Source of the DNA: Siminovitchia terrae
Lineage (GTDB): Bacteria; Bacillota; Bacilli; Bacillales; Bacillaceae_C
Assembly (NCBI RefSeq): GCF_003605405.2
Contig: NZ_QYTW02000020.1
Location: forward strand, 2,060 to 66,059
DNA: 64,000 bases
Reading direction: 5' to 3'
Under the pieces are notes generated by a model. It did no database searches, had not been told where the DNA came from, and saw nothing but the letters and a program-made list of their open reading frames with translations. Every line of letters begins with the position of its first letter. Position 1 is the first letter of the stretch. The translations under genes were made by a program, and so were the position numbers. This document shows positions 55,225 through 64,000 of the stretch, in pieces.

Positions 55225-55380
55225 AAGGCGCAACTTAAGGTGACCATTATAATGGTCAATTGTAAGAAGACTGCTCTTCAGTTCCACAGCATTTTTGATT
55301 CCTCCACCATGGAAACATGCGTTGAATCTCTCAACTACGGGTTCGAAATAAAAGTTCTCATAATTTATATTCTTAACAAC

Positions 55381-55425
55381 AAAAGATCTCTTTTAGGGGG
55401 GCACCCCCTTAAAGAGATCTTTCTT
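55381..55425. terminator. Terminator after the second LysM-GH18 gene
   Basis: AAAAGATCTCTTT and AAAGAGATCTTTC enclose GGGGGGCACCCCC; a T-rich run follows. The rest of 55225-55585 holds no supported gene; on the minus strand a short relic (FDQLDKQDDRFDHLRG) is present near 55460-55530. Confidence 0.75.
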
Positions 55426-55585
55426 TTGTTCAAACGAATACATTTCATATAAGTATTTTCTTTCCGGCTTCAACTGATGCCTAAACGCCTTCCCCGTAAA
55501 TGATCAAACCTGTCATCTTGTTTATCCAGCTGATCAAAGCGTCTTCACATTTCTATTCAGTTTGTAAGTTACTAAACGCCTTTCT

Positions 55586-56584
55586 TTATTCGTAAACTTC
55601 AGCTTCCCATTCCGGCTTGATTTCCACCTCGATTGCATCGGCCACTTCCTTGTTGACCATAAATTTCAATGTTTTGGGCGGCTCAGCAGGTATGTCGTTG
55701 GGCTTGGCTTCCCCATTTAAAATTTTCACGGCCATTTCACCCGCTCCATGGCCGACTTCAAAGAAGTCCACTCCGAACGCAGCGAAAGCCCCCCTTGGAA
55801 CCGAATCAAGGTCCGCTGCCAATAATGGCACTTTCTGTGTAGTTGCAACATCGGCAATTGACTCAAACGCCGAAACCACAGTGTTATCCGTAATGCAATA
55901 AATGGCATCAACCTTATCCGCAATTGATTCAGTCGCCTGCTTTACATCCGCGCTTGTGGCAACCGTCGCTTCCTCCAATTCCAATCCACACTCTTCCATC
56001 TGCTTTTTAATCTTATCAATTTGAGCGCGCGAATTTTGCTCTCCCGCATTGTAAATCGTACCAACTTTTTTCGCTCCGAGTTCATTTTTCAAATATTCCA
56101 GTGCTTTTGGAATGGACTCCGGATGATGGTGGCTTGTCCCCGTTACATTGCCGCCGGGATTTTCCATAGAGTCGATCAATTCTGCGCCAACTGGGTCGAC
56201 GACTGATGTAAAAACAATCGGAATTTCCGTAGTTTTACTCAATGCAGCTTGAGCACTAGGTGTTGAGTTAGCAAAAATAAGGTCCACGTTCTGACCGACA
56301 AAGTTGGAGGCTATTGTATCGTTCGCGCTATTATCACCTTGGGCATTTTGCATGTCATACTCAACATCAAGCCCAGCTTCCTCAATCGCCTTTTTGAAAC
56401 CTTCAGTCGCTTGGTTTAACGCCGGATGCTCCATCAACTGTGTAACGCCAATCTTATATGTTTCCTTGCTTTCCTTTTCGTCTGAATCGACCGGCTCCGC
56501 TTCAGGCGCAGAGGAATTGCTGCTGCAAGCGCCCAAGATGAAAATGGCTCCGATTAAAGAAAGGAGACTCTTTTTAAATCTCAT
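55586..56584 (-). CDS. ABC transporter substrate-binding lipoprotein (TrpX/ABC_sub_bind family)
   Basis: A 332-residue lipoprotein. The signal peptide ends in LGACSS (lipobox). The mature domain contains GVTQLMEHPALNQATEGFKKA and DLIFANSTPSAQAALS, PIVFTSVVDPVGA, matching ABC_sub_bind/TrpX proteins of amino-acid or related uptake systems. No permease or ATPase is adjacent. It is 102 bases behind the fused AmiC-type activator gene on the same strand. ATG 56584 with GGGGGTTAGTAGG. Confidence 0.88.
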   Translation of the reverse strand: MRFKKSLLSLIGAIFILGACSSNSSAPEAEPVDSDEKESKETYKIGVTQLMEHPALNQATEGFKKAIEEAGLDVEYDMQNAQGDNSANDTIASNFVGQNVDLIFANSTPSAQAALSKTTEIPIVFTSVVDPVGAELIDSMENPGGNVTGTSHHHPESIPKALEYLKNELGAKKVGTIYNAGEQNSRAQIDKIKKQMEECGLELEEATVATSADVKQATESIADKVDAIYCITDNTVVSAFESIADVATTQKVPLLAADLDSVPRGAFAAFGVDFFEVGHGAGEMAVKILNGEAKPNDIPAEPPKTLKFMVNKEVADAIEVEIKPEWEAEVYE

Positions 56585-56686
56585 CCTACTAACCCCCACT
56601 TTTAATAAAATTCCCTTTTTTCTAAAATTAATATTTTCAGAAAAATTATAAACTAGTGTGTATGCGCTGTCAATCTGATGTTTCTC

Positions 56687-58963
56687 TTAGACACTGATTT
56701 TAAATTCTTTTATTTTTCGATAGAGTGTACTCCTTGCAATTCCAAGTTTCTTGGCAGCTTCCAGAACATTTTTCGTTTCGCGGAGCGCCTTCGCAATCAT
56801 TTCTCGCTCGGCCTCTTTCAAAGAGAGCTGTGGCGCTGCCTTTCTCAATAAGTAACCTCGCAAATTCCCAGGCAAATGTTCCACTTTGATTTCCCGGTCT
56901 TTCCCGCGCGCAAGTAGGTAAGCCCGTTCCATGACGTTTCTCAATTCCCGAATATTTCCTGGCCATGGGTATTCCACAAGGAGTTGCAAAACTTCAGCGC
57001 TCACCCGCTTCGCACCGTCTGCATATGAACTTTCTAGTTCCTGAAGAAGCTCCATTACAAGCACTTCAATATCCTCAGGGCGCTCCCGCAACGGCGGAAT
57101 CGTCAAGGACAACACATTCAAGCGGTAAAACAGATCCGAGCGAAATGTATTTCCATAGGCAATCTCCTCCTCCAGTTTCCGGTTCGTCGCGGCGATAATC
57201 CGAATATCTAGTTCCCTCTCCTTCGTGTCACCAAGGCGGACGATTGTTTTTGTTTCAAGGGCCCTCAGCAAAATAACCTGCAATTCCATTGGCATATCTC
57301 CAATCTCGTCCAAGAAAAGCGTACCATTGTGAGCAGCTTCAAATTTTCCAATGGCGCCTCCCTTTCGAGCCCCCGTAAATGTACCTTCCAGATATCCAAA
57401 CAATTCACTTGCGATGAGACTTTTGGGTATGAGGCCAGTGTTTACCGAAATAAGCGGGCCACTACTCCGGTCGCTCATTTCATGAATGGATTTAGCTACC
57501 ATTTCTTTCCCTGTTCCGGTCTCCCCTAAAATTAGCACATTCGCGGTTGACTTCGCAGCAATTTGGGCCGTCTCCAATTCAAGCTGGTACTGCTCGCTTC
57601 TCGTTCTCACTCGGCCAAATGTCATTACTGGAACTGTGCTCCTACCTATTCGCGGCTTCAACAATAATAGATGCTTCTGCTTGGCTTCATGGGAGATGAT
57701 TTGAAAAGAGTCGTATAGCTGCCCGATCATTTTCTTTGTTAGTTTGTTCCCCTTTTCAAGCCCAGTTAGCTCAACAGCCTTTCGGCTCAAGTATTGAATC
57801 GTCCCATTTTCAGAAAAAGCAATGATCGCTTCCTCACTGATCTGTCCCCATGCTTCCAGGACGATTTCATTCAAACGGCTTGCTTTCCTTGTGCTGATTT
57901 TAAAAGGTTCCGGCTTTATATTTTTATCAGAGTCCCAAACAATGTCAAATTGGCCGTCAGGCTGTGCTTTCCCTATTTTCACTGGTCTTGAAAGGTGCCT
58001 GCCTCTAGCGTCTACACGCAGTGTCCCGCATGCCGTATCCATCCTTTTTCCTCCTATGTTCCGAATAATTTCTTTCCGGTCAAGCGCTTTTGTTTTCACT
58101 ATCGAATCAATAACAATTTTTGTTCCCAAATAAGTGTTATACATGACAGACGAAACCGGCTGCTTTCTTCCAGAAAAATGATGAAACCGTTGAATGAAGG
58201 ATAGATTAAGAGGATTGGACAATGATTGAAAATAACTGGCTGAACTGTAATGGCCTGACCCGAACTCCGCTCCCATTGCTTCGATTTCAGTTTCTTTCGT
58301 AATAGGGCTAAAAATCGGAATGGACTCCGGGGACAGACGCATATGCGCATATTGGCGATAAAATGCCGGTACACTTTTTCCTACCAAAGTCGAAAAAATG
58401 ATATCCGGCTGTTTTAAGATGATATCCTGAATCACTTTATGGAATTCCTGATTACCAAAAGGCACATACTTTTCTCCGACCACTTCCCCATTTTTCTCTG
58501 ACGCATAGCTCTTTACCTGTTCATTTGTTTCCCGCGGGTAAATATAGTCATTTCCAACCAGGTAAATGCGTTTGCCGTAATGACTCATGAAATAATCAAT
58601 CAGTATATGGACTTGCTGATTGGGGACTTCTCCAGTGTAAAAAACATGGGGGTGATCTTCCTGTCCCTCGTAAAGGGTTGGATACACAAGGAGACAATTA
58701 TACTTTTCCAATATGGGCAAAACGGCTTTCCGACAAGCTGAAGTGTAACAGCCAATAAAAATCCTAACTCCGTCCCGGGCAAGCGCTTCTGCCTCTTCGG
58801 CACTCCTCCTTGGATCTGAACATATATCCCGGACTATGGCTTCGATTTCCGCATGACGCTCATTGAACTCGCTAATGGCAAAACTGGCAGCCTCATACTG
58901 CCCTTTTTCCGTGATTGACGTGATGCCTGTCAAAGAAAAAAGAAGTCCGACTTTAATTTGCAA
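56687..58963 (-). CDS. AmiC-like receptor fused to a sigma-54 activator
   Basis: A 758-residue protein: an N-terminal type I periplasmic-binding fold close to AmiC/UrtA (KVGLLFSLTGITSITEKGQYEAASFA onward, to about residue 365) but without signal peptide, then a PAS domain, a AAA+ domain (Walker A GETGTGKE; LFLDEIGD) and a Fis-type HTH (LEAAKKLGIARSTLYRKIKEF). The sigma-54 loop is GTFTGA instead of GAFTGA. TTG 58963 was chosen because AGGGGGAGA stands seven bases ahead and the family begins there; an upstream ATG (59017) lacks a ribosome site. Its target is probably the divergent amidase unit. In Pseudomonas, AmiC is a separate protein that regulates AmiR. Confidence 0.9.
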   Translation of the reverse strand: MQIKVGLLFSLTGITSITEKGQYEAASFAISEFNERHAEIEAIVRDICSDPRRSAEEAEALARDGVRIFIGCYTSACRKAVLPILEKYNCLLVYPTLYEGQEDHPHVFYTGEVPNQQVHILIDYFMSHYGKRIYLVGNDYIYPRETNEQVKSYASEKNGEVVGEKYVPFGNQEFHKVIQDIILKQPDIIFSTLVGKSVPAFYRQYAHMRLSPESIPIFSPITKETEIEAMGAEFGSGHYSSASYFQSLSNPLNLSFIQRFHHFSGRKQPVSSVMYNTYLGTKIVIDSIVKTKALDRKEIIRNIGGKRMDTACGTLRVDARGRHLSRPVKIGKAQPDGQFDIVWDSDKNIKPEPFKISTRKASRLNEIVLEAWGQISEEAIIAFSENGTIQYLSRKAVELTGLEKGNKLTKKMIGQLYDSFQIISHEAKQKHLLLLKPRIGRSTVPVMTFGRVRTRSEQYQLELETAQIAAKSTANVLILGETGTGKEMVAKSIHEMSDRSSGPLISVNTGLIPKSLIASELFGYLEGTFTGARKGGAIGKFEAAHNGTLFLDEIGDMPMELQVILLRALETKTIVRLGDTKERELDIRIIAATNRKLEEEIAYGNTFRSDLFYRLNVLSLTIPPLRERPEDIEVLVMELLQELESSYADGAKRVSAEVLQLLVEYPWPGNIRELRNVMERAYLLARGKDREIKVEHLPGNLRGYLLRKAAPQLSLKEAEREMIAKALRETKNVLEAAKKLGIARSTLYRKIKEFKISV

Positions 58964-58979
58964 ATCATCTTCTCCCCCT

Positions 58980-59088
58980 ATGTCCCATTTTAGGAAAACC
59001 GTCTCAATATCGGACATACTATATGATCCACTTATATAATATATCTAAATTTCTCACAATTCAATTAATACGTCTATTTTTGGGACAT
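58980..59088. promoter_or_regulatory. Inverted TGGGACAT pair, candidate activator sites
   Basis: ATGTCCCA at 58980-58987 and TGGGACAT at 59081-59088, an inverted pair about 100 bases apart. They lie about 40 and 140 bases upstream of the sigma-54 promoter, the range for enhancer sites. Half sites only; binding is untested. Confidence 0.35.
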
Positions 59089-59125
59089 GGGAAATATCAG
59101 AATCCCTTTCTAATCGTCTTTTTCC

Positions 59126-59143
59126 TTGGCATGAAATTTGCAA
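59126..59143 (+). promoter_or_regulatory. Sigma-54 promoter of the amidase unit
   Basis: TTGGCATGAAATTTGCAA has GG and GC 10 bases apart and nearly the full consensus. It is about 90 bases ahead of the first gene and faces the sigma-54 activator gene. Confidence 0.85.
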
Positions 59144-59234
59144 TAGTTTCATTAGGAAGAGACGTCTAGGCAGCACTGCTTCAAACATAAGTTTCAATCC
59201 GTTTCTACTTAATTACAAAAGGAGAGGATTCAGG

Positions 59235-59417
59235 TTGAAGTTATCGATTCAGGAAAAATTGGAGGATAAGGGGATCACCGTTAAAGAAGGACATCTTCCC
59301 CTGCTCCAGACACGCTGGGATGCTATTCAGGATTTGAAGAAGAAAATTGACAGTGCGAACCTTGATGATGCAGACATAAGTCTTCGCAACACTCCCGGAG
59401 GTGACCACATTGAGTAA
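59235..59417 (+). CDS. Small AtzG/GatC-like amidase partner
   Basis: A 60-residue protein. TTG start with AAAGGAGAGG. Its helical pattern and ISLRNTPGGDH-like end recall AtzG/GatC-type small subunits that pair with amidase-signature enzymes; the similarity is weak and the call is by context. It overlaps the amidase start by 8 bases. Confidence 0.6.
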   Translation: MKLSIQEKLEDKGITVKEGHLPLLQTRWDAIQDLKKKIDSANLDDADISLRNTPGGDHIE

Positions 59418-60831
59418 AGAACTCGTAGCTAAATCAGTGGAAGAATTGGCGCCGCTCATTGAGAAGAGAGAAGTATCATCACTTGAATTGACAAAAGCAG
59501 TACTTGACCATGCCGAGACCCTCAACGATACAGTCAATGCCTATGTCAGCTTTCGGCGCAATAAGGCGGAAAAAGAAGCGGAGCAGGCAGACAAAGAGAT
59601 CGCATCAGGCAATTATAAAGGAATGTATCACGGCATTCCAATGGCGATAAAAGATAACATCTATTTTAAAGATGAAGTGACAACCATGAGCTCCAAGATC
59701 CATGGAGAATTTGTTTCCGATTATGATGCTACGGTTATTTCAAAAATGAGGGAAGCCGGTATCGTTTTCACCGGAAAATTGAATATGCACGAATATGCAT
59801 GGGGAATCACAAATAACAGCCCCCATTTCGGCCCTGTTAGAAACCCTTGGAATCTCGAAAAAATTCCAGGTGGATCAAGCGGCGGTTCCGGTGCAGGAGT
59901 AGCAGCTGACATGACAGTCGCCACGCTTGGAACAGACACAGCGGGATCCATCCGTATCCCATCGTCGTCTTGCGGAATCGTCGGTCTCAAACCAACATTT
60001 GGCCGGGTCAGTAAATACGGATGCTATCCCCTTGCTTGGTCGCTGGACCATATCGGTCCAATGACAAAGACTGTCAAAGATGCAGCTGGCCTGTTGGAAG
60101 TCATCGCAGGCTACGATCCGAATGACCCAACTTCCGCCAATGCACCAACGGAAAAATACTCTTCCAAATTGACTGGAGATGTAAAAGATCTCGTCATCGG
60201 AATCAACGAAGAGTACTACTTCAAAAATGTAGACGCGGGCGTTGAAAACTTGGTCCGACAAGCAATAAAAACGCTTGAAAGACAGGGGGCGAAAGTGGAG
60301 AAGGTTGAAATCCCTGCCCTGCAATATTCCGAATATGCAGAGCTTGTTACTTCCCTATCAGAAGCTTCGGCAATCCACCATCGGGATTTGCAAAAGCGGC
60401 CAGACGATTTCGGCGATGATATCCGCCTGCTCTTTGAGCTTGGGGAACTCTTCTCGTCTGTCGATTACTTGCAGGCACAGCAGCTTCGCCGTCAATTGAA
60501 GCAGGACTTCCACAAAGCTTTCGAAAAAGTGGATGTCCTGATGGCACCGACGCTACCGGTCATGCCGCCTGATATCGGGAGCGACTTCGCTGACCTGAAC
60601 GGAAAGCAAGTCGATCTCATTGACAACTTCATCCGTTTTATGGGACCATGCAACCTCGCGGGACTTCCTGCCATGACGCTACCGTGCGGATTGAAAGACG
60701 AAATGCCTGTCGGATTGCAGATCATCGGCCCGGCATTCCATGAAAGCACCGTTCTGAACACAGGCTATGCTTTCGAGCAGACCAACCCGTTAAAAGGAAG
60801 AAAACCCAAAATTGCCAGCCCGGTGAAATAA
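59410..60831 (+). CDS. Amidase (amidase signature family)
   Basis: A 473-residue amidase-signature enzyme. The catalytic Lys is in IPMAIKDNI, and the Ser-cis-Ser region is in GGSSGGSGAGVAADM and TLGTDTAGSIRIP. TTG 59410 is used since GGAGGTGA stands five bases ahead; a GTG at 59401 is part of that Shine-Dalgarno. It hydrolyses an amide to ammonia and an acid; the substrate is probably a short amide or urea derivative recognised by the AmiC-like sensor (inference). Confidence 0.9.
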   Translation: MSKELVAKSVEELAPLIEKREVSSLELTKAVLDHAETLNDTVNAYVSFRRNKAEKEAEQADKEIASGNYKGMYHGIPMAIKDNIYFKDEVTTMSSKIHGEFVSDYDATVISKMREAGIVFTGKLNMHEYAWGITNNSPHFGPVRNPWNLEKIPGGSSGGSGAGVAADMTVATLGTDTAGSIRIPSSSCGIVGLKPTFGRVSKYGCYPLAWSLDHIGPMTKTVKDAAGLLEVIAGYDPNDPTSANAPTEKYSSKLTGDVKDLVIGINEEYYFKNVDAGVENLVRQAIKTLERQGAKVEKVEIPALQYSEYAELVTSLSEASAIHHRDLQKRPDDFGDDIRLLFELGELFSSVDYLQAQQLRRQLKQDFHKAFEKVDVLMAPTLPVMPPDIGSDFADLNGKQVDLIDNFIRFMGPCNLAGLPAMTLPCGLKDEMPVGLQIIGPAFHESTVLNTGYAFEQTNPLKGRKPKIASPVK

Positions 60832-60852
60832 ACAGCTACACTTTTCAAAAGC

Positions 60853-60886
60853 AAGCACTTCAGAGGCGAATTCTGAAGTGCTTTTC
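60853..60886 (+). terminator. Terminator of the amidase unit
   Basis: AAGCACTTCAGA/TTCTGAAGTGCTT stem with TTTT. The remaining 60887-61174 gap before ger holds no supported gene; it should contain the ger promoter. Confidence 0.85.
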
Positions 60887-61174
60887 CATATTGCTGTGTG
60901 AAGCAAATTCTGTTAGCCTTCCTCACTTAACAATATGTTCAAGATGAAACATTCCACCCCCGAGGTTCAGACACTCCTGCATATTCCATCTTCATTCGTG
61001 ACATGCTAAATAACAGCATGATTTCCGGCTAAAAGTGCATTGTGTCATTAGTGACCGATTTCGAGATTTCGCATAATTCATTATCCCTAAATGAGTCCTT
61101 TTCTTTTTTCACAGGATCGATCCACAACAATGTGCCATTACACACCTAAATCTCAATTCAAGGAGATGACACCT

Positions 61175-62533
61175 ATGCGCAAAAAAATCCCCATCATCTA
61201 CACCCCATCCGAAACGATTGAATGGTTGAAGAATGAAATCAAAACCTTTGATTTTGTACATAAACCACTGGAGATCAACAATAAAAGGATGATGCTTTTA
61301 TATATTAAAACAGTCGCAGATGGGCAAAGGCTACAGGAAAGCCTCATCAAACCTTTCTTTGAGCTGCCTTCACTCGGAGAAGTAGAGGCTTATTTGTCTT
61401 CCCTGCCAAATCAGATTGAAATTGAATCAAAGGAGCAAATTTTGCTTGAGATTACAAAAGGCAGCGTTTTGATCCATATCAACGACTCACTGCTCCTATT
61501 TGATTTTATTATGGTGAATAATGATAACGTCCTCGAAAGCAATATTGAACCTACGATTCAAGGGCCGCAATATGCTTTGAGCGAGGCCATCATGACGAAC
61601 TTAAATCTGATCAGACAACGCTACCATCAGCCTTCCCTCACCATCGAAATGCTCACGATTGGAAAAAAGACAAACCAATCACTTGCGCTGATTTATGATC
61701 AGGACGATGTACATCAGTACGTGCTTGAACAAGTGAAACAAAGGATCAAGTCCCTTGACAGAGACATCATCCAATCAACATCGGAGCTGCTGTTCCTAAT
61801 AAACAATAAGAGGTTTTCCTTATTCCCGAACATGATGATGACAGAAAGGACGGATCGCATCGTCTATAATATAGCAGGCGGAAAAGTCGTGCTGCTTCTG
61901 GACGGTGATTCAAACGCCATTATTGCCCCGGCTGTGTTTTTCGATTTCATGACTTCCATCGAAGACGGCTATCATACATACTGGGTGTCCAGGTTTGCCA
62001 TCATGCTCAGATATATCGGTCTTTTCAATTGTCTGATTCTCCCGGGGTTATATGTTTCTGTCATCTCTTATACTCCGGATGTCTTCCGTTCGGAGCTGGC
62101 ACTTTCGATTGCGGGAAGCCGAATTGGGGTCCCCTATCCTTCATATATTGAAGTCCTGTTCATGCTATTTGTGATGGAACTTCTGACAGAGGCGAGCATC
62201 CGTCTACCGAAAGCCGTGAGTGCAACAGCTACCACTGTGGGCGGTCTTATTCTGGGTACAGCGGCTACGGAGGCTGCCCTGACCTCCAATGTCATGATCA
62301 TAATTGTTTCAGCGGTGGCCATTTCCACCTTTGTCATTCCCATTAATGAGATGAGCCTGGCCATCAGGGTATTCAGATATGTCATCCTCTTTTTTTCCAC
62401 CCTCTCGGGTCTGGCCGGCCTAATGCTAAGCTTCATCGGCTTTATTATGTATTTGACAAACAAAAGAAGCTTTGGTGAGCCTTATTTGAAATTTTATTAT
62501 AAAGGGCGAAAAGAAGAGATCAAGGGGAACTAA
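61175..62533 (+). CDS. GerA-family germinant receptor subunit A (GerKA/GerAA-like)
   Basis: A 452-residue spore inner-membrane protein with a soluble N-terminal domain of about 250 residues and a C-terminal membrane part with five or so segments (EVLFMLFVMELLTEASIRLPKAVSATATTVGGLILG is the family signature). AAGGAGATGA before ATG 61175. First gene of a gerA-B-C operon. It helps sense germinants. Confidence 0.93.
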   Translation: MRKKIPIIYTPSETIEWLKNEIKTFDFVHKPLEINNKRMMLLYIKTVADGQRLQESLIKPFFELPSLGEVEAYLSSLPNQIEIESKEQILLEITKGSVLIHINDSLLLFDFIMVNNDNVLESNIEPTIQGPQYALSEAIMTNLNLIRQRYHQPSLTIEMLTIGKKTNQSLALIYDQDDVHQYVLEQVKQRIKSLDRDIIQSTSELLFLINNKRFSLFPNMMMTERTDRIVYNIAGGKVVLLLDGDSNAIIAPAVFFDFMTSIEDGYHTYWVSRFAIMLRYIGLFNCLILPGLYVSVISYTPDVFRSELALSIAGSRIGVPYPSYIEVLFMLFVMELLTEASIRLPKAVSATATTVGGLILGTAATEAALTSNVMIIIVSAVAISTFVIPINEMSLAIRVFRYVILFFSTLSGLAGLMLSFIGFIMYLTNKRSFGEPYLKFYYKGRKEEIKGN

Positions 62534-62535
62534 AC

Positions 62536-63633
62536 ATGAATCGTTTTGTGTACTACTTGATATTTGTCAACATGACCGCAAATATGATCTCTGCTGTTCC
62601 GAAAATTCTTTTGGACCATAGAATGGCTGGTACGATTGTTTCCATTCTTCTGTCTGTCATTTTCGGTTTAATTCTTTTTTACATAAACGGCAACTTTTTC
62701 AATCAATTTCCTGGCAAGGACTTCCCTGCTTTGCTGAAGGAATATGCTCCTTCCTGGATGTACTGGCCGTTTAATCTGTTGATTGCAAGCGTATGGTTTG
62801 CGGCCGGTCTCATGACATTGATCACCTACTCATTCATGCTTAAACGATTTTTGACACCAGACATGCCGATTACTTGGATTGCCTCCAGCTTTTTGATTGT
62901 GATTTCTTTCGGCATTTTGATGAATACAAAAAGCGTTTTATATACAGTGGAGAATGTCCTTATATTTTCATTGCCCCTTGTTCTTTTTCTCATATACAAA
63001 TCCTTTTCAAGTGAACAATTCGAATGGGATTTTGTCAGGGAGGCCATCATGCATTTTAATCATCTTCCTAATTACAGCGCATTCTCGGCTGCCTCCTTCA
63101 TATTTGCCGGCGTTTCAAACATGATCATTTTTAATCGAGCATTCACGCAAACAAAAACCCGTGTAACATGGAAACAAATGAGCATTATTGGGAGCATCGG
63201 GACGTTAGTACTGGCAGCACTTTACCTTTCCCCGATAGGTTTGAATGGGTTTGAAAAGATCGAGCATCTTGTTTATCCTGCTATCTCAACAAGCGACACA
63301 CTACGGATGAAATTCGGGATCATTGAGCGTGTACTATATCTGTTTCTGCCATTATTTTTAGCCATTTCTTTTTTGAACCTCCTAATACATTGGCATGTAG
63401 CAATTGAGACATGCAAGAATATCATTTGGTTCAAAAAATTTGAATGGAAAAAAAACAATCTAACTCCCTATCTGTATCTCATAATATTTTGGATCATTAC
63501 TTTAATATTGGTAAACGCTCTCTCGGAATACACCCTGCTTTTATATTCCAGGTACTTTTATAATCTGATACCGCCGCTCACTCTTCTTTTCTTTTTCAGC
63601 TTTTGGTTCATAAAAAGGAGGGCAAAATTATGA
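62536..63633 (+). CDS. Germinant receptor subunit B (GerAB/KB-like permease)
   Basis: A 365-residue membrane protein of the amino-acid permease-like spore germination family with about ten segments. GGGGAAC precedes the ATG, 2 bases after subunit A. It overlaps subunit C as ATGA. It is expected to bind the germinant. Confidence 0.92.
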   Translation: MNRFVYYLIFVNMTANMISAVPKILLDHRMAGTIVSILLSVIFGLILFYINGNFFNQFPGKDFPALLKEYAPSWMYWPFNLLIASVWFAAGLMTLITYSFMLKRFLTPDMPITWIASSFLIVISFGILMNTKSVLYTVENVLIFSLPLVLFLIYKSFSSEQFEWDFVREAIMHFNHLPNYSAFSAASFIFAGVSNMIIFNRAFTQTKTRVTWKQMSIIGSIGTLVLAALYLSPIGLNGFEKIEHLVYPAISTSDTLRMKFGIIERVLYLFLPLFLAISFLNLLIHWHVAIETCKNIIWFKKFEWKKNNLTPYLYLIIFWIITLILVNALSEYTLLLYSRYFYNLIPPLTLLFFFSFWFIKRRAKL

Positions 63634-64000
63634 AGCGGAAACCTTTTTTGAAAATACTTGCGGCATGCCTCATTTGTCTTTTATTGTCAAGCTGCGGCTT
63701 TAAAGATATCGATAAAAGAATTTTCGTACAGGCCATAGGAGTGGATCATTCCGGAAATGAAAAAAAGCCTTATAAAGTCACTTTAAAGCTGGCTGTTCCT
63801 TCCGGTTCACTAAAGGAAGCTGGTACCAAGTACACTTATTTAACAAGGGAAGACTCAACCCTGTCCGGCGCCATTCGCTTTTTGAAAACACATGTGGATA
63901 AAGAGATTGATTTCGGCCATACAAGGGCACTTATTTTCGATGAGAAAATTTTAGCGAAGGACATGAGGGAAACATTAGATTTCTTCATAAGAAGAAGAGA
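63630..64000 (+). CDS. Germinant receptor subunit C (GerAC lipoprotein), partial
   Basis: Lipoprotein signal peptide MKRKPFLKILAACLICLLL with lipobox SSCG, followed by a Ger(x)C-type mature domain (VQAIGVDHSGNEKKPYKVTLKLA). Cut by the window end after about 123 residues. AAAGGAGGG precedes the overlap start. Confidence 0.92.
   Translation, partial: MKRKPFLKILAACLICLLLSSCGFKDIDKRIFVQAIGVDHSGNEKKPYKVTLKLAVPSGSLKEAGTKYTYLTREDSTLSGAIRFLKTHVDKEIDFGHTRALIFDEKILAKDMRETLDFFIRRR

Noticed and set aside
55240-55452. 70-codon ORF over the terminator after the LysM-GH18 gene
   Set aside because: It reads across a strong hairpin and lacks a ribosome site; no family resemblance.

Overview
The window looks like chromosome of an endospore-forming Bacillaceae (Bacillus sensu lato). 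It carries a YyaC-type spore protein, a GerA-family germinant receptor operon cut by the right edge, two LysM plus GH18 spore cortex-lytic enzymes, Gram-positive Shine-Dalgarno sequences with frequent TTG/GTG starts, and YumC-type ferredoxin-NADP reductases. There are no rRNA or tRNA genes. Most of it is catabolic accessory gene content, with many pseudogenes and small repeats.

Region 1 (about 0.2-13.1 kb) is a candidate undescribed oxidative pathway. It holds a CADD/TenA-like heme-oxygenase-fold diiron protein, two [2Fe-2S] ferredoxins, one [4Fe-4S] ferredoxin, a ferredoxin-NADP reductase, a creatininase-family amidohydrolase, RidA, an HbpS/GlcG-like protein, an aldehyde dehydrogenase, a CxxH/CxxC mini-protein, an orphan 110-residue protein and two large permeases. 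A TGGTATACCA-type palindrome recurs in front of most of its transcription units and in front of the local GntR gene. Region 2 (13.1-19.7 kb) has yyaC, a gate-domain membrane protein, a NIF3 protein, a DUF2294-like protein and the 5-oxoprolinase genes pxpB-pxpC-pxpA.

Region 3 (19.8-33 kb) is a 4-hydroxyphenylacetate (HPA) meta-cleavage cluster: hpaE, B, D, C, two hpaG halves and hpaF, with a DapA-type aldolase where hpaI would be expected and no recognisable hpaH. A GntR/FCD regulator and the operator ATCATATATGAT link this cluster to a sodium:solute symporter and its 38-residue accessory protein. The GntR gene appears to be leaderless and autoregulated. A RAYT transposase with matching REP hairpins lies beside it.

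Region 4 (33-45 kb) has a CNNM/CorC protein and uppP, then a carnitine/betaine-type module: BCCT transporter, D-malate/tartrate-type dehydrogenase, a wrecked aldehyde dehydrogenase, a CntA-like Rieske oxygenase, ferredoxin and reductase. It is preceded by a near-perfect sigma-54 promoter and a divergent PAS-AAA+ activator. The gene set parallels E. coli yeaU-yeaV-yeaW-yeaX.

Region 5 (45-54 kb) is decayed: a Bce-like two-component system, a LysM/GH18 enzyme, a TetR unit, and broken VOC dioxygenase, Crp/Fnr, response-regulator-like and lipoprotein genes. Region 6 (54-64 kb) has a second LysM/GH18 enzyme, an orphan ABC substrate-binding lipoprotein, an AmiC-like receptor fused to a sigma-54 activator facing an amidase operon with its own sigma-54 promoter, and the ger operon.

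Seven copies of a roughly 160-200 bp multi-hairpin element, all in one orientation, are scattered from 5.5 to 42.3 kb. Two lie inside pseudogenes and two rewrite the 3' end of a gene.
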